49,163 nucleotides of DNA. It comes from SKVR01 sp964410015. Lineage in GTDB: Bacteria; Bacteroidota; Bacteroidia; Bacteroidales; UBA7960. Of the stretch, positions 25,593 to 34,973 are shown in pieces (positions within the stretch are counted from its first letter, which is position 1; each line of letters starts with the position of its first letter). A program made the translations under genes and the position numbers. The stretch covers positions 1 to 49,163 of the forward strand of contig CAYPFV010000005.1 of assembly GCA_964410015.1 (NCBI GenBank), given 5' to 3'. The notes under the pieces are model-generated. The model ran no database searches and was not told the DNA's origin. It saw only the letters and a list, made by a program, of their open reading frames with translations.

Positions 25593-26921
25593 TCAGGATT
25601 GAACATAAAAAGGGATATTCACCGTAGCTGCATTGTTATGTTCATCGATTGCATACACAATAATGCGGTAAGCACCTTTTTCCTCAGGAGCTTCAAAAAC
25701 TATATCAGAATAGGTGTTGCTTATTATTTTTCCTTTCAGGCTGGGTGGTCGGGGTTCATAATCACCACCTTCGCTGAGTTCTTTGGGTTCAGGCATTACT
25801 TCTGCTCTTATCTTTAACTTTTCTTTTTCCTCATGTTCGAGGTCTAATTGTAAGGTATATGTTTGGTTTGGGTCAAGACGAACATTGTCAAACCTTCCTC
25901 CTTTTCCATCGATAATTGCTGAAATGATGCGCGGTGCCATGTGTTGTGGTTTTTTGCCTGTCCATAAGTGTTGCATAACCCCAATGGCTTCGGTTTTTTC
26001 TCCGTTTTCGGTATATAGTCCGTACCAGGATGGTGTACGTTCTTGTTTTTGCCCCCAAAGGAATACGAATGAACCCATGCATTTTTCGTCATTTGCCAGA
26101 ATTGCTTTTTGGTATCTTTCTCTGATCGCATCGGCTTTTTCAGAAGAAGTTTGCTCAATAGGTGATCCCCAATCGGTTTGTTCCACTTCCCAATGACCCG
26201 TTGCACCCCATTCCGTAACCAGATAAGGACCTTCATAACCGGCATCAAGGAGGCGTTCGGGCAGGTTTATAATATCGGCATACATTTGAATGGAAAGAAA
26301 GTCGAGCGCCGGAGCGCGTTTTTCGATCTCAGTAACAACGTCAGCATTGATGCCTGCCAGCATGGTCGTGACAACATGGTTTCCATCCACTTCTTTGATC
26401 ATCAGCGCAATATCGTTTACAGCGTCCCAAACACGGGGGTTTGTATAATTCAGGTTTAGTTCATTCCCAATACCCCATCCCAAAAGGGCCGGATGATCTT
26501 TAAGCGATTCTACTTCCTTTCTCAGTCTTTCCAGTTGATCTGCCACTGCTTCCTGGTTGTTATAGTCAAAACCATGTCGCTCTTTGGCCACATCCAATCC
26601 CATCATCACCATCAGGCCCTCTTCCCAGGCACTATCAAGTGCTTCCCGGGCAGAGTGCTGTTCTTCGCCGGTACTCCAGGTGCGAAAAGAATTTCCTCCA
26701 TGTGCTGCTATTTCCGTGCATGGACCATACTGGCATCCTGCACCTTCCACAAAAAAGGGTTCTCCGTTCACAAACAATCGATATTTGCCGTCTGATTGCC
26801 TTATTTCAACTTTGGAAGGTTCGGTACTGTTCTCTTCCTTTTCTGCATCTTCTGAACCATTACAGGCATTAAGCCCTGCCGACAAAAAGATGATAATGGC
26901 TATACTTTTTATTTTTCTCAT
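25593..26921 (-). CDS. Clan GH-A glycoside hydrolase lipoprotein with C-terminal Ig-like domain
   Basis: A 442-residue lipoprotein (Cys20 in AGLNAC) with a short acidic linker. The TIM barrel (about 38-330) opens with RLFVNGEPFFVEGAG, as in GH2-type barrels. The acid/base glutamate is Glu154 in GWGIGNELNL, and the nucleophile is Glu237 in LVTEWGATG. About 100 residues of immunoglobulin-like sandwich follow (335-440, ending IPFYVQS). In a beta-1,3-glucan locus this layout resembles GH158 endo-glucanases or GH17-type enzymes, but I cannot fix the family by eye; GH2 and GH5 relatives are also possible. The lipobox suggests surface or periplasmic attachment, where it would trim glucan chains made by the GH16 enzyme. 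It is followed by a terminator. Confidence 0.72.
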   Translation of the reverse strand: MRKIKSIAIIIFLSAGLNACNGSEDAEKEENSTEPSKVEIRQSDGKYRLFVNGEPFFVEGAGCQYGPCTEIAAHGGNSFRTWSTGEEQHSAREALDSAWEEGLMVMMGLDVAKERHGFDYNNQEAVADQLERLRKEVESLKDHPALLGWGIGNELNLNYTNPRVWDAVNDIALMIKEVDGNHVVTTMLAGINADVVTEIEKRAPALDFLSIQMYADIINLPERLLDAGYEGPYLVTEWGATGHWEVEQTDWGSPIEQTSSEKADAIRERYQKAILANDEKCMGSFVFLWGQKQERTPSWYGLYTENGEKTEAIGVMQHLWTGKKPQHMAPRIISAIIDGKGGRFDNVRLDPNQTYTLQLDLEHEEKEKLKIRAEVMPEPKELSEGGDYEPRPPSLKGKIISNTYSDIVFEAPEEKGAYRIIVYAIDEHNNAATVNIPFYVQS

Positions 26922-27073
26922 GGTTTTAATTGTATTTTATGTTTGATATTTTACAAATTAGTGTTTTTGATCGGATAATTACAAAACGGATATATAGTAA
27001 ACTGTTATTATATGTTACTTAGATGCAAGGATTTTGATTTGTATTTCTTTTACTTGAAAAAGAGGTTTAATTG

Positions 27074-28639
27074 TCAGCGAATCAGTTTTTGTTCGAGCTC
27101 TTCCAATGATTTTCCCTTTGTTTCCGGAACAAATCGCCAAACAAATAGTAGTGCCATCAGTCCGAAAATTGAGTAAATAAAATAAGTATTGCTGCTTCCC
27201 ATATATTCTATCTGGACAGGAAAAACGGTGGCAACCGAAAAGCTGACAATAGAGTTCCAGAATCCCATGACAGAGATAGCCAATCCTCTTAATTTGTTCG
27301 GGAATATCTCCGAAAGCAATGCCCACATAACTGGTCCCATAGATATGGCAAAAGATGCCACAAATAGAATGAGACCGATTAGCACCCATAGGGAATTAAT
27401 GGTAATGGAATGTTTTAGGATGGTCTCTTTAAAGCTGTTATAGGTTTGCTGGCCAACAACCTCTTTTACTTCACTGAAAAAAGCCACTTCATTTCTGAAT
27501 GTTTGCTTGCTTATGTTTTCAAGATTTTGAAGGTTTTCCAGGTGTAAATCGCTTATTTGCGTAGTGCTTACCTCGCTTAAAAGTTCGGTCATGGAATCAT
27601 TATTGATTACATATTTTGCATGATGAAAAGAAAATCCCACCAGCGCCAAAGAAATAAATATACCTGTAGCACCTATATATAACAGAGGTTTTCGTCCCAA
27701 ACGATCAATCAGAAACATAGCTACAATAGTCATAACAACATTGGTAACACCCAGTATGGCAGCCTGCAAAAATGCTGCGTCCTTCCCACCTCCGGCCATT
27801 TCAAAGATCATAGTAGCATAGTAAAAAATGGCGTTGATACCTGTTATTTGCTGGAAAAAAGCAATGCCGAATCCAATGATCAAAACAGTCTTCATTTTTT
27901 TTGAGAACACATCTGCCCATCTTGCTTTGTCTTTGTTTACTTCTTCGTGCAAACTCCGGTTGATTTCTTTCTGCTCTGTTTCTGATTGCACGAGTCCATG
28001 AATTTTTACCAATACTGCTTTGGCTTCTTCCATTAAACCTTTTTGCATGAGCCATCTGGGGCTTCTGGGTACAAAAAACAAGAAAACAAAATACATCAAT
28101 GCCGGTACTGCTTCCACCCCAAGCATAAGTCGCCACTTAATATCAGCATCGGCAATGGTTTGCTGAAAATAGTAATTAGAAAAATAGGCAACAGAGATTC
28201 CCAAAACAATGTTGAGTTGATTGAAAGTTACCAGGGTGCCCCTGAGTTTTCGGGGAGCAATTTCGGCAATATACATAGGTGCCACCAAAATGGCCATTCC
28301 TACCCCAAGACCACCTGTAATGCGGGCAACCAGAAATACACCAATATGGTTTGCCAAAGCAGAAAATATAGCACTGATGGTAAAAAGCATTGCTGTAACC
28401 ATCAGTATCTTTCTGCGTCCATACCTGTCGGAAAGTTTTCCGGCTATAATATTACCCACAATAGCACCCAATATGAGTGAGCTTACTGAAAATCCGATCA
28501 GAAATGAACCTGAATTCAGACCGAATGTGTCTCTGTAAAACGGTGTTGCCCCTGAGATAACAGCACTGTCGAAACCCAGCAGAAATCCACCAAGCGCAAC
28601 AATAAGAGAAATGAGAACTGTATACATTTTTTTGTTCAT
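27074..28639 (-). CDS. Sugar porter of the major facilitator superfamily
   Basis: A 521-residue inner-membrane H+/sugar symporter with about 12 membrane helices. I use the start MNKKMYTVLISLIVAL; 13 further upstream codons lack family similarity. Signatures are LSDRYGRRKILM between helices 2 and 3, VPRSPRWLMQKG after helix 6, FQQITGINAIFYYA in helix 7, and VPETKGKSLEELE at the C-terminus. Between helices 9 and 10 there is an insertion of about 75 charged residues (around 350-425), an enlarged periplasmic loop not found in XylE or GalP. In this locus it would move glucose or short gluco-oligosaccharides into the cytoplasm, next to a putative phosphorylase. Confidence 0.92.
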   Translation of the reverse strand: MNKKMYTVLISLIVALGGFLLGFDSAVISGATPFYRDTFGLNSGSFLIGFSVSSLILGAIVGNIIAGKLSDRYGRRKILMVTAMLFTISAIFSALANHIGVFLVARITGGLGVGMAILVAPMYIAEIAPRKLRGTLVTFNQLNIVLGISVAYFSNYYFQQTIADADIKWRLMLGVEAVPALMYFVFLFFVPRSPRWLMQKGLMEEAKAVLVKIHGLVQSETEQKEINRSLHEEVNKDKARWADVFSKKMKTVLIIGFGIAFFQQITGINAIFYYATMIFEMAGGGKDAAFLQAAILGVTNVVMTIVAMFLIDRLGRKPLLYIGATGIFISLALVGFSFHHAKYVINNDSMTELLSEVSTTQISDLHLENLQNLENISKQTFRNEVAFFSEVKEVVGQQTYNSFKETILKHSITINSLWVLIGLILFVASFAISMGPVMWALLSEIFPNKLRGLAISVMGFWNSIVSFSVATVFPVQIEYMGSSNTYFIYSIFGLMALLFVWRFVPETKGKSLEELEQKLIR

Positions 28640-28812
28640 GATATAGCAATTTTCGGGTGTATTGAATGGGTGATGCAATTTATACGGGCATAACCTCCCT
28701 TTCAGATCAAAAAATCATCTTATAAATAATGAGATAAAATAACAAAGAGGAGAAAAATTATCTGGTAAAGGAGTCAGCATCATGCTTTCTCCTTTACCCA
28801 ATGCTCAAAGAA

Positions 28813-30369
28813 TTAATAACCCTCGTTTTGTTTGAATGCTCCTTCGGAGAGGTCTACCTCTGTTTGTGGTATCGGAAGAAAACCTTTTGTAGCTGTGTTA
28901 AAAGTAACATCAAATATTTGTTGGTCTCCCTCATAATTAGGTCCTCTGATGCCCTGGTTTGTAAATTCCTGCTGAGCTACGTCAAGTCCCTGCCTCAACA
29001 CGTCGAAATATCTCAAACCTTCCAATGACAATTCCAGTCGGCGTTCGCGCAGGATATTTTCAATCGTGGCATCTACTGGTTCAAGTCCTACCCTGGCTCT
29101 TACCCTGTCAAGATAATCCTGTTTTGAAGGGCTGTCGAGTTCTGCTGCCATAAGCAGCACATCAGAGAACCTGATTACTCTGTGGTTCACTGTTCTGTTA
29201 AGTTCAAACTGCCCGTCTGCTCCCCAATGCTCAGCATCGGAGGTGTATTTGTTGGAGAAGTAACCAGTGTGTTGATAACCCACCGATAAGCTACCATCAA
29301 TAACCTCCTGGGTAAGGATGGTATGTTCAAATCTTGGATCGTCCTCCAGGTCAAGTGCAAGTTTATGGCTTACAGGAGCAAAGCTCCATCCTCTGTCCCA
29401 GTTGTCAGAGCCTGTAACCCTTGGTCCCTGCATTTGCGCAGCCAGGTTACCATTTCCACCACGCGCATAGTCCCAGTCCCACCAGGGAGGTGTATCGCCA
29501 TAAGAAATCTCAAAGACCGACTCTGTACCAAACTCCCCGTCAAGGCTAAAATTGGTTTCATAATCTTCAAACAAGTCATGTCCGCTGTTATTAATGATAT
29601 CTTCCAGATGGTTCAGAACAAAAGCCTGGTCAACAATGGTACCATTGGCGTCCGGGTTTCCACCATAAACCCCGTTATAGAAAAGGAATACCCTTCCCAT
29701 TAGCCCTTTGGCAGCCCATTTGGTTATTCTTCCAGCCTGGGCAGAAGGAACAGATTCGGGTAAGTCTTCAGCTGCTTCTATCAGATCGAGAAAAATTTGA
29801 TCGTAAACCTCTTTGGGGTCGTTTTGTTCTTGTTTGTATTCAGAAGTAGACTGAATGGTTTTCAGAATCAGTGGTATATTTTCAAAATAGCTGACCAGTT
29901 CGAAATAAAACCAGGCGCGCAAAAATTTAGCTTCTGCGCTGGTGCGGGCTTTAAATTCATCAGAAGATTCAATGCCATCGATGATTTCAAGATATAAATT
30001 GGCTCTGTATATACCAATATAATTTTTTATCCACATAGAGTGAACGATAGGATTGGTAGGAGGAATGTCGAATTTATTGAGTTGATTCCAGTTAAAACCA
30101 TCGTTAGAGTCTGAACCTCCGGCATAAGCATCATCGGATAGCACATCTGATACCATAGGGGCAGGAGACCATGATACACCTGGTGTGGATTGATATGTAA
30201 GTGCGTCGTATATTGCTACCAGTGCCTGGTAGGCCTGATCTTCTGTTCGGTAGAAGTTAGAAGACACCTCCTGATCGAGGGGTTGCAGATCAAGAAAGTC
30301 TTCATTACAGGCAGTAAAAAACAAAACAAACACGAGCGATTTTGCTATGTTACTGATTAATTTTTTCAT
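28813..30369 (-). CDS. susD: SusD/RagB-family nutrient-binding lipoprotein
   Basis: A 518-residue outer-surface lipoprotein with acylated Cys21 (LFFTACNED), followed by the family opening FLDLQPLDQEVSSNFYRTEDQAYQALVAIYDAL. TPR-like helices make up the first half (SAEAKFLRAWFYFELVSYFENIPL). The C-terminal RagB region includes HRVIRFSDVLLMAAELDSP and LRERRLELSLEGLRYFDVLR. SusD acts as the lid of the SusC barrel, trapping oligosaccharide for import. Its start is 20 bp after the SusC stop, the usual SusC-SusD order. The symbol denotes the family, not starch specificity. Confidence 0.96.
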   Translation of the reverse strand: MKKLISNIAKSLVFVLFFTACNEDFLDLQPLDQEVSSNFYRTEDQAYQALVAIYDALTYQSTPGVSWSPAPMVSDVLSDDAYAGGSDSNDGFNWNQLNKFDIPPTNPIVHSMWIKNYIGIYRANLYLEIIDGIESSDEFKARTSAEAKFLRAWFYFELVSYFENIPLILKTIQSTSEYKQEQNDPKEVYDQIFLDLIEAAEDLPESVPSAQAGRITKWAAKGLMGRVFLFYNGVYGGNPDANGTIVDQAFVLNHLEDIINNSGHDLFEDYETNFSLDGEFGTESVFEISYGDTPPWWDWDYARGGNGNLAAQMQGPRVTGSDNWDRGWSFAPVSHKLALDLEDDPRFEHTILTQEVIDGSLSVGYQHTGYFSNKYTSDAEHWGADGQFELNRTVNHRVIRFSDVLLMAAELDSPSKQDYLDRVRARVGLEPVDATIENILRERRLELSLEGLRYFDVLRQGLDVAQQEFTNQGIRGPNYEGDQQIFDVTFNTATKGFLPIPQTEVDLSEGAFKQNEGY

Positions 30370-30389
30370 ATTTATAGTGTTTTAATGTT

Positions 30390-33300
30390 TTAGAATGAAA
30401 TGGAAGTACCTAACCTGAAGATACGGGATTGTGGATAAATACCACGATCAATACCAATATCGAAAGAGCTCATAGCGCCAATTTCCGGGTCTGCTCCGCT
30501 GTATCGGGTGAGTGTGAAAACATTTTCCGCTGAAATATATACTCTCCAGTTGTTCGATCTGATGCGTTGCAGAAAATCAGAAGGAAGCGTATATCCGATC
30601 TGAATGTTTTTAAGGCGTATATATGAACCATCTTCAATATACAAATCAGAAACTCTGTAGTTGTTATTTGTATCGAGCCACGTAAAACGGGGAGTAGTAT
30701 TGGAAGGATTTTCTTCCGTCCAGCGATCCAGTATATCTGTAGTCCGGTTGGTATAGCGGAGGTCTTGTCTTTGCATACCATTAAAAATTTCGTTACCATA
30801 GGTACCGGTAATCAGGAATCCCAGGTCAAAACTTTTGTAGTTCGCTGTACCGTTCACACCAAAAGTCCAGTCGGGAGTGGGGTTTCCGATCATGGTTCTG
30901 TCATCGGCATTGATCACCCCATCATCATTTACATCCACAAACCTTACATCACCGGGTTTAGCATCGGGTTGAAGGGGGTTTCCGGTAGAACCGATGTGTT
31001 GAAATACTTCTGTTTCATTCTGGAAGATGCCATCTGTTTCATAACCCCAGAAATAGGCAATGGGTAATCCAATTTCGGCACGTGTCACCATCCCGGCAAC
31101 CGCCCAGCTAGCGCCGGGTAAAACACCTTCTTCGTTACCGATGTTTGTCATGGTATTTTTGTTGTAAGCACCATTAATACCTATAGAGTAACTGAAATCA
31201 GTTGTGTTGTTGCGCCAGTTAAGTGACATTTCCACCCCTTTGTTTTCTACACTTCCTACATTATCGAAGGGTGGATCATTACCAACATGAGCAGGTATGG
31301 GTATGCGTTCGAGCAAACCATTGGTAGTTTTGATATAATAATCAATGGTAGCAGTGAGCCGGTTGTCGAAAGCACCCAGATCGATTGCGATATCGATTTG
31401 CTCTGATTCTTCCCATCTCAGATTAGCATTTTCAATAAAAGAAGGAGAGGCCCCAACTTCACGACCTGCCCCGAAAATATATCCCCGGCTGTTGTTCATA
31501 GTGGAAATAAACTGGTAATTACCAATATTCTCATTACCATTTATACCCCAGGATGCTCTGAGTTTTACCAGGTCTATAGACCCCAGGTCGGGAAAGAAGC
31601 CTTCTTCGCTGATGATCCAGGAAGCACCCAATGAAGGGAAAGTACCGAAACGGTTGTTTTCGCCAAATCTTGATGATCCGTCATGACGGATAGTTGCATT
31701 AAAAGAGTATCTGCTCTGATAATCATACATGATTCTCCCAAAATAGGACAACAACGATGCATGAGAAGCCCCTCCGGATGCCTGCCATACTGTATCAGTA
31801 GCCATATTCAGATACACATGATCGGGGTCGATAATGGGTACTTTGGCATTAGAACCGGCAAGGTTTTCGAAGTTGAATTTATTGGCCGTAGTACCAGCAA
31901 GAGCGGAGAAGTTATGATCTCCAATTTGCCTCTCGTAGGCAAGAGTATTTTCCCATTGCCATGTGTAATATCTGTCAATGTTTTTTGATACCGAAGTTTT
32001 GTCATCATTTAGTTGTGCTCCGTTAAGATAAAAAAGAGGACGGTATGAATCGAACATCACATATGAGAGATCAATACCAAAAGAAGTTTTAAACTTTAAT
32101 CCTTCAATGAGCTCCAGTTCACCATAAATATTTCCTATGAGTTTGTCGGTACGTGTTTTTCCGGTTTGAGTTTCCAGAAGTGCCAGAGGGTTTACAATTT
32201 CTGCACCCACATAATTTGAAATACCGTATACTCTGCCGTCGTCAGAAGTAACCACCGGTTCGGTGGCATAGGGTGGCTGACCGAGAATTGATTCATTCTC
32301 TTCATACAAAGGTGTAAGAGGATCAAGGTTTAAAGCACTGCTAAAGGCACCATTAAAGGAGGTGTTGCTGCCAATTCCTCTTGTTTCGATATGTGAATAT
32401 GCCAGATTATTTCCGAAGTTGAAGAAATCGTTTACTTTGTGGGTTGTGTTTAATCTTGCAGTGATGCGATCAAATTGCGATTTATCGCCACCAATAATTC
32501 CTTGTTGTGAAAAATATCCTAATGAAGAGGAATAAGTACTTCTTTCGTTTCCTCCACTTACATTTACTTCATGGTTCAGGATCGGGGCATTGGTTTCAAA
32601 GAGTTCTTGCTGCCAGTTGGTATTGTGTAAAGGTATTTCATTGAGATCGAAAGGTTCAGAAAGTCCGGCATTAGAAGCACCTTCATTCATCATCATCCTG
32701 TATTGCTCTGCATCGAGCATGTCGATGGTTTTCGATACGTTTTGAATACCCTGATAACCAGAATAGGTAACTCTCATGTCGCCTTCCTGGCCACTTTTTG
32801 TAGTGATAAGGATAACACCGTTAGCCGCCCTGGCTCCATAAATGGCAGCAGAGGCAGCATCTTTGAGCACATCCATAGATTCTATATCACCTGGGTTGAG
32901 GTAGTCAATGTTTCCCACAGCCAGTCCGTCAACGATATACAGCGGGTTTGCATTTCCAGTAGTTCCAGCACCCCTGATTCTGACGGTGGGAGCTTCACCT
33001 GGTTGCCCGGATTGATTGGTAACAAGAACACCAGCTGTACGTCCCTGCAGAGCCTGGTCTACTCTTAAGATGGGCTGTGCGTTGATTTCATCAGCATCAA
33101 CACTGGCAATGGCTCCTGTTACAACCTTTTTCTGCTGGGAACCATATCCCACTACTACAAATTCGTCGAAAGTGGTTATATCAGGGTATAATTGAATGTT
33201 ATAGGTAGTGGTTTCACCTTCATCAATTGTTATTTCTGCTGTTTCCTTGGTGTAACCTACATAGCTGAATACGATATTATAAGTTCCAGGATTCAGTTCG

Positions 33301-33488
33301 AGGGTGTATTCCCCGTCCATGTTGGTAACCGTTCCTTTTGTTGTGCCTTCAACCACTATGTTGGCACCGGGTAATGATTCCTCTGTCATGCGATCGGTAA
33401 CCACCCCCTGCAAGGTTTGTCCCTGAATCTGGTGAATACTTAATATTCCTGTTAGCAGGAAAATAAAGTACAAGAAGGGTGTTTTCAT
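30390..33488 (-). CDS. susC: SusC/RagA-family TonB-dependent transporter
   Basis: A 1032-residue outer-membrane transporter. A signal peptide (about 1-22) precedes a carboxypeptidase-regulatory-like domain (GVVTDRMTEESLPGANIVVEG; about 27-105). The TonB-box region is DEFVVVGYGSQQKK, then the plug domain (GRTAGVLVTNQSGQPGE, NPLYIVDG, DAASAAIYGARAANGVILITTK) and the 22-stranded barrel, ending with the aromatic-terminated strand FRLGTSISF. It imports glycan fragments of several residues, powered by TonB-ExbBD. It pairs with the SusD gene 20 bp downstream. The substrate is inferred from neighbouring GH16 as a beta-1,3-glucan. Confidence 0.97.
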   Translation of the reverse strand: MKTPFLYFIFLLTGILSIHQIQGQTLQGVVTDRMTEESLPGANIVVEGTTKGTVTNMDGEYTLELNPGTYNIVFSYVGYTKETAEITIDEGETTTYNIQLYPDITTFDEFVVVGYGSQQKKVVTGAIASVDADEINAQPILRVDQALQGRTAGVLVTNQSGQPGEAPTVRIRGAGTTGNANPLYIVDGLAVGNIDYLNPGDIESMDVLKDAASAAIYGARAANGVILITTKSGQEGDMRVTYSGYQGIQNVSKTIDMLDAEQYRMMMNEGASNAGLSEPFDLNEIPLHNTNWQQELFETNAPILNHEVNVSGGNERSTYSSSLGYFSQQGIIGGDKSQFDRITARLNTTHKVNDFFNFGNNLAYSHIETRGIGSNTSFNGAFSSALNLDPLTPLYEENESILGQPPYATEPVVTSDDGRVYGISNYVGAEIVNPLALLETQTGKTRTDKLIGNIYGELELIEGLKFKTSFGIDLSYVMFDSYRPLFYLNGAQLNDDKTSVSKNIDRYYTWQWENTLAYERQIGDHNFSALAGTTANKFNFENLAGSNAKVPIIDPDHVYLNMATDTVWQASGGASHASLLSYFGRIMYDYQSRYSFNATIRHDGSSRFGENNRFGTFPSLGASWIISEEGFFPDLGSIDLVKLRASWGINGNENIGNYQFISTMNNSRGYIFGAGREVGASPSFIENANLRWEESEQIDIAIDLGAFDNRLTATIDYYIKTTNGLLERIPIPAHVGNDPPFDNVGSVENKGVEMSLNWRNNTTDFSYSIGINGAYNKNTMTNIGNEEGVLPGASWAVAGMVTRAEIGLPIAYFWGYETDGIFQNETEVFQHIGSTGNPLQPDAKPGDVRFVDVNDDGVINADDRTMIGNPTPDWTFGVNGTANYKSFDLGFLITGTYGNEIFNGMQRQDLRYTNRTTDILDRWTEENPSNTTPRFTWLDTNNNYRVSDLYIEDGSYIRLKNIQIGYTLPSDFLQRIRSNNWRVYISAENVFTLTRYSGADPEIGAMSSFDIGIDRGIYPQSRIFRLGTSISF

Positions 33489-33741
33489 GTTTTGATTTTT
33501 TTAATTGATAATTCGTTTAATTGTTCTGTGTTTTTTTTTGCATAAAATTTAAACATAAACCTATGTAAAAAAGACAAGTATATGTTTGGTAAATTCGTAA
33601 TATTCACTATCCGGAACTAAATTCTGTAGTTCGGATCGGTTATGTGATGAGTTAAAAAAGAGAGCCAAAGAAAGAGTTGTTTTTTACCACAATCGGCTGA
33701 AAAAATAAAAGTGTCTGAAATGAAGATGGCAAAGATTCACT

Positions 33742-34857
33742 TTAAACAGGTTGGAAAACACGGATGTAATCAACCTTCATTTGTTGTGGGAAAACCGTTT
33801 GATCATTAGGATTTCCAGGCCAATTGCCTCCAACAGCAATATTAAAAATAAAGAAGAACGAATCATGGAATTCAGTCATGTGTGAAGGAGTAATATCAAT
33901 TACACCAAATTGTATATCATTAACAAACCATTTGATGGTGTATTCATCCCAAATAATAGAAAACACATGATATTCGTCTGAAAAAGTACCTGACGACAAA
34001 GTGTATTCATTTCCGGTATATACATGTCCGTTGTTATTCCAGTGTATTGTTCCATGCACAGTGTTTTCACGGCCGCTTCCGCCAATCATTTCCATAATAT
34101 CTATTTCTCCGCATGATGGCCAACCCACAGAAGATATATTTTCACCTAACATCCAAAGTGCAGGCCATATTCCCTGTCCTTCGGGCAGTAAGGCTCTGAT
34201 GTCAATTCTGCCATACTGAAACGACTTTTTGCGTTGTGTTTTCATGCGTGCAGAAGTGTAGTTTTTTCCTGCATAGGATTCCTGACGAGCTTCAATGGTA
34301 AGCAATCCATCTTCCACCCAGGCATTTTGTTCACGATAGTATTGTTGTTCATTGTTACCCCATCCGCATAAGTCAGGGCATCCATCTCCGGTTTCAAAGA
34401 CCCAGTTATCGGAATTAATCTGATTGCCATCGAACTCATCGTTCCACACCAGCTGATAACCTTCATAACTTATCGGGGTCATATATCCATCCTCAGCTGA
34501 AACTTCTTCATCATCCAGGGAAACCGGCAGAGAGATTAATTCGCGTATATATCGTCCTGACTGCCCATAAGCTCTCACATCCAGTTGGTAGATACCCGTT
34601 TCTGTAAAACTATATTCAAAATTTCCTGTTGTGTTGGTCAGGTCAGGCTCTTCGTTGTTACCTATGCGTAACTGATATTCAACAGCATTTTCGGCGGTTG
34701 CGTTGATGGTTGCCAAACCCTCTTCATCAACATCAACTTCCACCACCAGCCCGGAAGGGTCTTCTGATGGTTCGTTGTTTTCATCTTCGCAGGAAGCCAA
34801 CATGCTCACCACCATAAAAAGAGAGAGGTTTAAATGTTTTGTGAATAAAGGCATCAT
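33742..34857 (-). CDS. GH16 family endo-beta-1,3-glucanase (laminarinase) lipoprotein
   Basis: A 371-residue surface lipoprotein (Cys23 in SMLASCED). After an acidic linker comes a PKD/Ig-like domain (about 36-113), then a GH16 jelly roll. The catalytic signature is GEIDIMEMIGG, with nucleophile Glu251, Asp253 and acid/base Glu256. The extra Met before the conserved residue 258 (E-x-D-x-x-E plus one) is the bulged form typical of laminarinases rather than carrageenases or agarases. WNDEFDG opens the catalytic domain, and WPALWMLGENI and FNIAVGGNWPG are further laminarinase motifs. It probably starts laminarin breakdown at the cell surface. SusC follows on the same strand after 250 bp. Confidence 0.93.
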   Translation of the reverse strand: MMPLFTKHLNLSLFMVVSMLASCEDENNEPSEDPSGLVVEVDVDEEGLATINATAENAVEYQLRIGNNEEPDLTNTTGNFEYSFTETGIYQLDVRAYGQSGRYIRELISLPVSLDDEEVSAEDGYMTPISYEGYQLVWNDEFDGNQINSDNWVFETGDGCPDLCGWGNNEQQYYREQNAWVEDGLLTIEARQESYAGKNYTSARMKTQRKKSFQYGRIDIRALLPEGQGIWPALWMLGENISSVGWPSCGEIDIMEMIGGSGRENTVHGTIHWNNNGHVYTGNEYTLSSGTFSDEYHVFSIIWDEYTIKWFVNDIQFGVIDITPSHMTEFHDSFFFIFNIAVGGNWPGNPNDQTVFPQQMKVDYIRVFQPV

Positions 34858-34973
34858 AAGGTTGAAGTCATTTTATTTTTGCATGAGAATTAATATAATT
34901 ATCATCAGTTTTTTGAGGAAAAAGTTATGATCCTGCTCCGACAGGATCATAACTTACATTTCCAACTAACCAA

